Of a DNA stretch of 64,000 nt, positions 58,529 to 64,000 are shown one piece after another. The position numbers were made by a program, and so were the translations under genes. Origin of the DNA: Flavobacterium rivuli WB 3.3-2 = DSM 21788 (GTDB lineage: Bacteria > Bacteroidota > Bacteroidia > Flavobacteriales > Flavobacteriaceae); contig NZ_KB899966.1 in the NCBI RefSeq assembly GCF_000378485.1, positions 248,001 through 312,000 of the forward strand, given 5' to 3'. The notes beneath the pieces are model-generated. The model did no database searches. It was not told the DNA's origin and was given only the letters and a program-made list of their open reading frames with translations. Numbering within the stretch: the first letter of the stretch is position 1; each line of letters starts with the position of its first letter.

Positions 58529-59203
58529 ATGCAATTTAAATATCAAAGCATGAGTTTTAGAATTGAATGTAAAAATGAATTTGGAATATTAATATCAATG
58601 CAACAATTAGCTAATATAGATAATTTCTCCAAACTTTATTATGAGGACGAAAATTTAACAAAAGAGGAAATTTTTGAAGATAAAATTTTATCCGAAGGAA
58701 TTTATTATTTACTACCAGGACAAAATTATACTGATGTATTAAATCAAATTGATATATCAGTTTTATGGGATTTTAAAAGTGATAGAGAAATTATAAATAC
58801 TTTCGAAGTTTGGGAATCAAGAATTTATAAAAGCGGTGAATTATCATCAAATTACTCCCGTGAAGTATATTTTAATGGTAAAAATATAGCAGGACAAAGT
58901 TATACTTCCTCTTCGGAGCCTATTGGAGGCATATATAAAATTTTAGACCTTTCTAATGTTATTCTTAACAATAATGGATATATAATAAAATTTCCTAATG
59001 GTTCTTCTTATAATTTTTATTTTAATTCTAAAGGCGTTTTATACAGGATTTTCCCTGATACTGGTGGATGGGACAGACCATACGACAGGCTTTCAAAGTT
59101 TTTAGAAGATGATCCTATAGTTTCGCACTTATCATCAGAACAATTGAATTATTTTACAATTGCAGAACCACTAATTCCTGAATCAGCAGTAATATTATTG
59201 TAA
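58529..59203 (+). CDS. Orphan AT-rich protein of unknown function
   Basis: The 224-aa protein (MQFKYQSMSFRIECKNEFGI) is strikingly AT-rich compared with its neighbours and has a soluble beta-rich pattern with many Asn/Tyr (YNFYFNSKGVLYRIFPDTGG). It lies between the prophage end and the right repeat copy. The composition suggests recent acquisition; immunity proteins often look like this, but nothing proves it. Confidence 0.6.
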   Translation: MQFKYQSMSFRIECKNEFGILISMQQLANIDNFSKLYYEDENLTKEEIFEDKILSEGIYYLLPGQNYTDVLNQIDISVLWDFKSDREIINTFEVWESRIYKSGELSSNYSREVYFNGKNIAGQSYTSSSEPIGGIYKILDLSNVILNNNGYIIKFPNGSSYNFYFNSKGVLYRIFPDTGGWDRPYDRLSKFLEDDPIVSHLSSEQLNYFTIAEPLIPESAVILL

Positions 59204-59252
59204 ACTAAAATCCTTTATTCCAGCCAACTAAAATTTAACATTATTCCTGAAA

Positions 59253-59385
59253 ATTACTCCCAGCTAGCGCGAGCCTCGGGCTCGCGCCGGTAAAGACGCA
59301 TAACAATAGAAGTATTTATTACATACAAGCTACCAGCAATTAGTGAATATCGGCACGAGCCTGAGGCTCGCGCTAGCGAGGGGAT
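59253..59385. repeat. 130-bp hairpin repeat, right copy
   Basis: Direct-orientation copy of 19623-19752. The terminal inverted repeats are better preserved here: CTAGCGCGAGCCTCGGGCTC at the left against the complement of GAGCCTGAGGCTCGCGCTAG at the right. No coding capacity; a REP-doublet or MITE-like element. Confidence 0.85.
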
Positions 59386-59398
59386 ATGACCTGGGTGG

Positions 59399-59674
59399 TT
59401 GCAAATCAGTAAATTAGATAATTACAAAACAGGAATTGCAACATTAAAATTAGAATTAGAAGAATCATTTGTAAAAGATATTCTGCGAAATGAGCCCTAT
59501 TTAAATCCTGTAGCGTTTGTGTATAATGATGTATTATTAAACGTTTTTAAACAAGCAATAACAAATGGCAAATACATAGTTTTTACCATTCCTGCCAAAG
59601 ATAAAACAGAAGCCGAAAATATTTTTAGGGAAGCTAAGCAGGTATTAGAGGATTATAAAAACACTAATAAATAG
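59399..59674 (+). pseudogene. 5'-truncated ORF abutting the right repeat
   Basis: The 91-residue frame starts only at a TTG, 14 bases after the repeat, with a stop just upstream and no internal Met. The protein (ISKLDNYKTGIATLKLELEE, ending EAKQVLEDYKNTNK) looks like the tail of a larger soluble protein. The repeat has probably replaced its start. Confidence 0.5.
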
Positions 59675-59721
59675 AAATTTTTTTTGCCAATATTAGAACC
59701 CTTAAACTAACATTAATACAA

Positions 59722-60186
59722 ATGAAAAAAAATTTAAAATTCAGAATTCTCTTAACTATACAAATAGTATTTTTATTAGTTGCTTGCAGAGCCGATCCTT
59801 TTCATTATCAAGGCGGAAAGATGAATCATGAATTATTAAATGAAAGGGATACAACACATTATCAACTATCACTTGGTCTTATTTTTGAAAATTCGATGAA
59901 GGGAAGTAAAATTTTTTTACAGGAAATTAACTCAAAAGATATAGTATTTACGGGTACAATAAACGACAGTGTAACTGAAAAAATTGCAAAAGTAGCTTTT
60001 ATACCTAATAATCCGATTAATTACCGATTGTTAATAGATGGTAATTTCTTTTATATTGAACCATATATGTATCAAAAATACAGATATTTGACAATAAAAA
60101 AGGTTAGAAATAAGTTTATTTTAACCTATATGAATAAATATCAAGACTTCAGCTTTATAGAATTATCCAAAATTTATGAAAATTAG
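59722..60186 (+). CDS. Lipoprotein of unknown function
   Basis: The 154-aa protein has a lipoprotein signal ending in VFLLVAC. Its C-terminal part FYIEPYMYQKYRYLTIKKVR is related to the opposing gene at 60216 (NEVLKYRYLLIDKKDEKYIL), indicating a diverged duplicate. No known family. It converges on that gene. Confidence 0.65.
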   Translation: MKKNLKFRILLTIQIVFLLVACRADPFHYQGGKMNHELLNERDTTHYQLSLGLIFENSMKGSKIFLQEINSKDIVFTGTINDSVTEKIAKVAFIPNNPINYRLLIDGNFFYIEPYMYQKYRYLTIKKVRNKFILTYMNKYQDFSFIELSKIYEN

Positions 60187-60215
60187 ATTATTTTCAGCGT
60201 GTTAATAATATGATT

Positions 60216-60639
60216 TTACATGCGCTTTCTAAAGTAATTTGTATATCGTAAGATGTACTTTTCATCTTTCTTGTCTATCAATAAGTATCTGTATTTTAAT
60301 ACTTCATTACGTTTTATTAAAAACTCTTTATCATTAATCTTTAAAACAATATGATTTGAATTGTCAACTCGAAAAATATTGCAAAATCCCAAGGTTCCTG
60401 CAGGGCATTCTTTCATATTGTCATCATATATTATAGAATCGTTAGCTATGTAAACTCTTTCCTCTTGCATTGACCATTCAAAATAAATAAACATAGTAAG
60501 TAATTCGTTATTTAATGTAAGTTGCTTTCTTTTCTGTTCATCTTCTGTATTTTTTTCTTTAATAACTTTATACTGGCTGTATCCCATCCAAAGAGATTAG
60601 AAAAAAAATTAGTATTAGTATTTTGGAGAGTATTTTCAT
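60216..60639 (-). pseudogene. Frameshifted paralogue of the adjacent lipoprotein gene
   Basis: The main frame (60216-60587, MGYSQYKVIKEKNTEDEQKR) lacks a signal peptide. A signal-like start MKILSKILILIFFLISL is encoded just upstream from ATG 60639 in another frame that stops soon after. One base lost or gained near TCTTTGG would separate them. The C-terminus matches the neighbouring lipoprotein. A sequencing error is possible. Confidence 0.55.
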
Positions 60640-60750
60640 GGTTGTAATAACTAATATTTAATAAATAGTTTCATTGTAAACGTACTCCTATATATTTACA
60701 ATTCAAAAGCCATATGCAATAACGAATTTTTATCCATAATATTCAAACAC

Positions 60751-60777
60751 AAAAAAAGGCGCTACATATATAGCGCC
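60751..60777 (-). terminator. Terminator of gdhA
   Basis: Minus-strand GGCGCTA-TATATG-TAGCGCC followed by seven T, 33 bases after the gdhA stop. Confidence 0.92.
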
Positions 60778-60809
60778 TCTTAGAGAAATATTTGTTTGTT
60801 GTGTATTTA

Positions 60810-62084
60810 TTAAGGAAATATCCCCCTTTGCAGGTAAGCCATTTCTATACGGGTAAGAGCTACAATGTAAGCAGCAGTCCTCCAGTCGGTTTTATGAGAT
60901 TCGGCCGTTGTAATAACTTTTCCAAAAGCTTCTTCAAGTTTCTTTCTAAGTTTTACAATAACGTCATCCATAGTCCATATCTCGCCGTTACGGTTTTGCA
61001 GCCACTCATAGTAGCTACCTATAACACCGCCGGAGTTACAAAGGATATCAGGAATAATCTCCACACCTCTTGAAAGAAGTATTTCTTCACCTTCGGTATC
61101 TGTAGGGCCGTTAGCACCTTCAGCTATAAGGGTAGCTTTAATATCGTTAGCATTTTCAAATGTTATCTGGTTGCCAAGGGCAGCCGGGATAATGATGTCG
61201 CAGTCGATAGCAAAGAATTTAGTCGAATCAAAATCATGATTGGTATAACCATGAATTGTAGCATTCTCTTTTTGGTATTTTAACAGATCTTCAGGATCCA
61301 TACCATCCGGGTTGTAAATAGTTCCGGTAGCATCCTGTACACCTACAAGTGTAGCACCCAGTTTGCTCATAAAGTGAGCACTCCAGTAACCTACGTTACC
61401 AAAGCCCTGAACAATATAACGCTTACCTTCCAGGCTAATGCCTTTCATTTTAGCCCATGCCTCTATAGTAACTACTACTCCAAAACCTGTAGCACGGTCA
61501 CGCCCTTCAAGTCCACCAGACCCTACAGGTTTACCAGTAACAACGTGTTGGTTTTTAGAACGCTCAGCCGGAGATTTAGTACTCATGTAAGTATCTGCAA
61601 TCCATGCCATCATCTGTGCATTGGTATTAACATCAGGAGCCGGGATATCATGTTCCGGACCAATGTTATCGCCAAGGGCAAAAGTAAAACGCCTTGTTAT
61701 CCTTTCAAGTTCATGAACAGAATATTTTTTAGGGTCTATTTGTATACCACCTTTACCACCGCCAAAGGGCAGGCCGGCAAGAGATGTTTTCCACGTCATC
61801 CAGGTAGCCAGTGCACGTGCTGCATCAAGGTCTACTGTTTCATGGTAACGCAATCCGCCTTTGTAAGGGCCTAACGCGTTGTTGTGCTGTACGCGGTAGC
61901 CGGTAAATACCTCTACATCGCCATTATCCATTTTTACTGGAAAGTGTACAACTATCTCATTATTGGTTATAGATAAAATTTTCTTAACGCTTTCGTCCAG
62001 GCCCATTACGCTTGCGGCCTTTTCAAACTGGTTCTTAACGTTTTCATACATTCCCGTCTTGCGGGGTTTCGCAGTTGTTGCCAT
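60810..62084 (-). CDS. gdhA: Glutamate dehydrogenase (Glu/Leu/Phe/Val dehydrogenase family)
   Basis: The 424-aa protein has the substrate-binding signature GPYKGGLRYHETVDLDAARA, catalytic Lys region LPFGGGKGGIQIDPK and PAPDVNTNAQMMAWIADTY. The Rossmann motif is VQGFGNVGYWSAHF, and AEGANGPTDTEGEEILLSRG lies near the end. It interconverts glutamate and 2-oxoglutarate with NAD(P)H. The cofactor cannot be fixed by eye. It is transcribed alone between a TATATTTG box and a strong terminator. Confidence 0.95.
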   Translation of the reverse strand: MATTAKPRKTGMYENVKNQFEKAASVMGLDESVKKILSITNNEIVVHFPVKMDNGDVEVFTGYRVQHNNALGPYKGGLRYHETVDLDAARALATWMTWKTSLAGLPFGGGKGGIQIDPKKYSVHELERITRRFTFALGDNIGPEHDIPAPDVNTNAQMMAWIADTYMSTKSPAERSKNQHVVTGKPVGSGGLEGRDRATGFGVVVTIEAWAKMKGISLEGKRYIVQGFGNVGYWSAHFMSKLGATLVGVQDATGTIYNPDGMDPEDLLKYQKENATIHGYTNHDFDSTKFFAIDCDIIIPAALGNQITFENANDIKATLIAEGANGPTDTEGEEILLSRGVEIIPDILCNSGGVIGSYYEWLQNRNGEIWTMDDVIVKLRKKLEEAFGKVITTAESHKTDWRTAAYIVALTRIEMAYLQRGIFP

Positions 62085-62138
62085 AATTATTAAATTACAA
62101 CTAAGTTTTAAAAAGGTTGTTGGTACTTAAATGCAATA

Positions 62139-62146
62139 CAAATATA
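62139..62146 (-). promoter_or_regulatory. Candidate -7 box of gdhA
   Basis: Minus-strand TATATTTG, 55 bases before the ATG. TTTG at 62165-62162 is 15 bases upstream, shorter than ideal. Confidence 0.55.
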
Positions 62147-62352
62147 ATAACTTATTTCATTCAAATTATTAAATTTGCAAAAAATAAAGAGATAAACTAA
62201 GATTGCTATAATTTTACATTTTATTAACAGCTTTTTGCTAACTATATCATAAATAAATTATTTGCAATCCTTTAACATTTAAGCATATAATCACGCCTCA
62301 TAACCTGTTTAAAACTATACTTTAACTGTAATAATGTTTACTACGTTTTTGG

Positions 62353-62360
62353 TATATTTG
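62353..62360 (+). promoter_or_regulatory. Candidate -7 box of the MBL-rhodanese gene
   Basis: TATATTTG lies 54 bases before the ATG at 62414. No clear -33 element was seen. Confidence 0.5.
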
Positions 62361-62413
62361 CAACAACTTACGGTAAAGCTACTAAAGTTTACCTTAGTAT
62401 TAACTACACAACT

Positions 62414-63820
62414 ATGAAAATTGAGCAAATATATACCGGCTGCATAGCGCAGGCGGCTTACTATCTGGAAAGTAACGGCGAAGCAGCCATTTTTGACCCA
62501 CTACGTGAAGTGCAGCCTTATATTGACAAAGCTACTAAAGATAACGCCACCATAAAATACATTTTTGAAACGCACTTTCATGCCGATTTTGTTTCGGGGC
62601 ATTTAGACCTTTCGCAAAAAACTGGTGCACAAATTATTTACGGCCCTACTGCGGCACCTGCTTTTAAAGCTACTATTGCTACCGACGGGCAGGAATTTAA
62701 ACTGGGCAACTATACCATTAAAGCTATACACACCCCGGGCCATACACTTGAGAGTACCTGTTATTTGCTACTTAACGAAACCGGAAAGATTCATGCCGTT
62801 ATTACAGGAGACACCCTGTTTATAGGCGATGTAGGCCGACCGGACCTTGCACAGTCATTAAGCAGCGACTTAACTCAGGAACTGCTGGCGTCTTACTTAT
62901 ACGATTCACTTAGAAATAAGATAATGGTTTTGCCGGATGACGTTATAGTATATCCAAGCCACGGCGCAGGCAGCTCTTGCGGCAAAAACCTAAGTAAAGA
63001 AACTACAGATACACTGGGCAACCAGAAAAAAATAAACTATGCCCTGCGTGCCGACATGACACGTGATGAATTTATTGACGAATTACTGGACGGCCTGGGC
63101 AGCCCGCCGGCTTATTTTCCTCAAAATGTACTTATGAACAGCCAGGGCTACCAAAGCCTTGATACTGTTTTAGCAAACGGCTCTAAAGCCCTTACCCCTG
63201 CCGAACTTGAAGCTATTGCTACCACTACAGATGCTCTTATTCTTGATGTAAGGCATGAAAATGATTTTATAGAGCAACATATACCCGGCTCAATTTTTAT
63301 TGGCCTTAACGGCGGGTTTGCCCCTTGGGTAGGTGCCTTAATTATGGATGTTAAGCAGCCATTACTGCTGATAACGCCAGAAGGAAAGGAAGCAGAAACC
63401 GTTACCCGTCTTGCCCGTGTAGGGTTTGATAATACCCTTGGCTATTTAGATGGTGGTATTGAAGCATGGAAAGCCGCAGGTTTTGAAACCGACAGCATAC
63501 AATCTGTATCGCCGGAAGCGTTTGCGGAAGCATTTAACGAGGACACCTTAGTGGTAGATTCCCGTAAACCGGGCGAGTTTGATGGTGGGCACGTTGTAAA
63601 TGCCATAAATATTCCGCTTGATTTTGTAAACGAACAGCTTGCAGAAGTTCCTAAAGATAAAGAATTTTACATTCATTGTGCAGGTGGTTACAGATCTGTA
63701 ATTATGATATCTATACTTAAAGCCCGTGGCTATCATAACATGATAAATGTAGAGAAGGGTTTTGGCGGAATTAAGGGCACATCTATAGGTACAACCACCA
63801 GCCAGGCTACATCGTTATAA
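62414..63820 (+). CDS. MBL-fold hydrolase with two rhodanese domains (persulfide dioxygenase-like)
   Basis: The 468-aa protein has an N-terminal metallo-beta-lactamase fold (ETHFHADFVSGHLDLS, HTPGHTLESTCYLL, GDTLFIGDVGRPDL, VYPSHGAGSSCG), then two rhodanese modules. The first lacks the catalytic Cys, while the second has HCAGGYRS. The layout matches bacterial ETHE1-like persulfide dioxygenase-rhodanese fusions in sulfide detoxification. Only one Fe ligand set is expected. It is preceded by its own promoter box. Confidence 0.88.
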   Translation: MKIEQIYTGCIAQAAYYLESNGEAAIFDPLREVQPYIDKATKDNATIKYIFETHFHADFVSGHLDLSQKTGAQIIYGPTAAPAFKATIATDGQEFKLGNYTIKAIHTPGHTLESTCYLLLNETGKIHAVITGDTLFIGDVGRPDLAQSLSSDLTQELLASYLYDSLRNKIMVLPDDVIVYPSHGAGSSCGKNLSKETTDTLGNQKKINYALRADMTRDEFIDELLDGLGSPPAYFPQNVLMNSQGYQSLDTVLANGSKALTPAELEAIATTTDALILDVRHENDFIEQHIPGSIFIGLNGGFAPWVGALIMDVKQPLLLITPEGKEAETVTRLARVGFDNTLGYLDGGIEAWKAAGFETDSIQSVSPEAFAEAFNEDTLVVDSRKPGEFDGGHVVNAINIPLDFVNEQLAEVPKDKEFYIHCAGGYRSVIMISILKARGYHNMINVEKGFGGIKGTSIGTTTSQATSL

Positions 63821-63870
63821 TTATCTTTCAAAAAAATACTGTAATACTATAAACCCGTGCTGTATTTTAA

Positions 63871-63878
63871 TACTTTTG
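63871..63878 (+). promoter_or_regulatory. Candidate -7 box of the terminal lipoprotein gene
   Basis: TACTTTTG fits TAnnTTTG, 29 bases before the ATG at 63908. Confidence 0.5.
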
Positions 63879-63907
63879 CACATCATAAAAAATAAACAAA
63901 CATAAAG

Positions 63908-64000
63908 ATGAAAAGAATAGCATTATTTCTGGCAGCGGCAGCTTTAGTTGTGTCTTGCAAAAACCTGGCAGAAAATGAATTTGAAGTTACCGGTAAAGTA
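63908..64000 (+). CDS. Lipoprotein, N-terminal fragment (cut by window end)
   Basis: Only 31 residues are present: MKRIALFLAAAALVVSCKNL, a lipoprotein signal with lipobox VVSC, followed by AENEFEVTGKV. The ENEFEVTGKV start resembles DUF4369/TlpA-like thioredoxin lipoproteins of Bacteroidota. The family is only suggested. Confidence 0.7.
   Translation, partial: MKRIALFLAAAALVVSCKNLAENEFEVTGKV

Noticed and set aside
1..64000. CRISPR array
   Set aside because: No series of regularly spaced identical repeats and no Cas-like protein was seen.

Overview
The window comes from a Bacteroidota chromosome, most likely a Flavobacterium-like member of the Flavobacteriaceae. The signs are many Bacteroidota -7 promoter boxes (TAnnTTTG), GH16 and GH97 glycosidases, a TonB-dependent receptor with a Bacteroidota-type barrel, a DUF3822-rsmD pair, and Flavobacteria-like KdsB, GdhA, DnaX and topoisomerase IB. 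This taxonomy rests on gene content and motifs only; no search was run.

Host region 1-19.8 kb: the end of a GH16 glucanase, kdsB, a RecD-like helicase, DUF3822-rsmD, a CPBP protease, a ParDE toxin-antitoxin pair, a TonB receptor next to a histidine kinase and response regulator, the RNase P RNA, a GH97 alpha-glycosidase, topoisomerase IB, a CPA1 antiporter, and dnaX with an A10 slippage site separating gamma from tau. Small secreted or MORN-like proteins follow, then a 130-bp hairpin repeat.

Prophage region about 19.81-58.39 kb: a complete-looking Mu-like transposable prophage. Read from its early end (right) to its late end (left), it has an S24 repressor, a Ner/Cro-like protein, a MuA-type DDE transposase, a MuB-type ATPase, a RecA-fold ATPase, many small early genes, and a DNA cytosine methyltransferase. 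A lysogenic-conversion (moron) block with its own promoters and terminators lies at 43.9-46.6 kb. The packaging and head genes (small and large terminase, gp36-like, portal, MuF, gpG-like, tail terminator) run rightward from 36.95 kb. The protease/scaffold, capsid, lysis, sheath, tube, tape measure, baseplate and fibre genes run leftward from 36.77 kb. A Mom-like DNA-modification gene sits at the late end, as in phage Mu.

Most interesting in the prophage: (i) two anticodon-less tRNA-like elements in the leaders of early genes; (ii) a promoter-hairpin-U-tract unit that would make a roughly 100-nt RNA antisense to the mom leader; (iii) a MuF head protein fused to an ADP-ribosyltransferase, followed by an opposite-strand small ORF with its own promoter box; (iv) a -1 frameshifted tail chaperone; (v) a protein with unimolecular-spanin architecture; (vi) a divergent late control region with four TTGTAAA-type boxes; (vii) several microproteins held in place by stop/start overlaps.

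Right host flank 58.4-64 kb: an AT-rich orphan gene, a second copy of the 130-bp repeat, a truncated ORF, two related lipoprotein-like genes (one apparently frameshifted), gdhA, an MBL-rhodanese protein, and the start of a lipoprotein gene.
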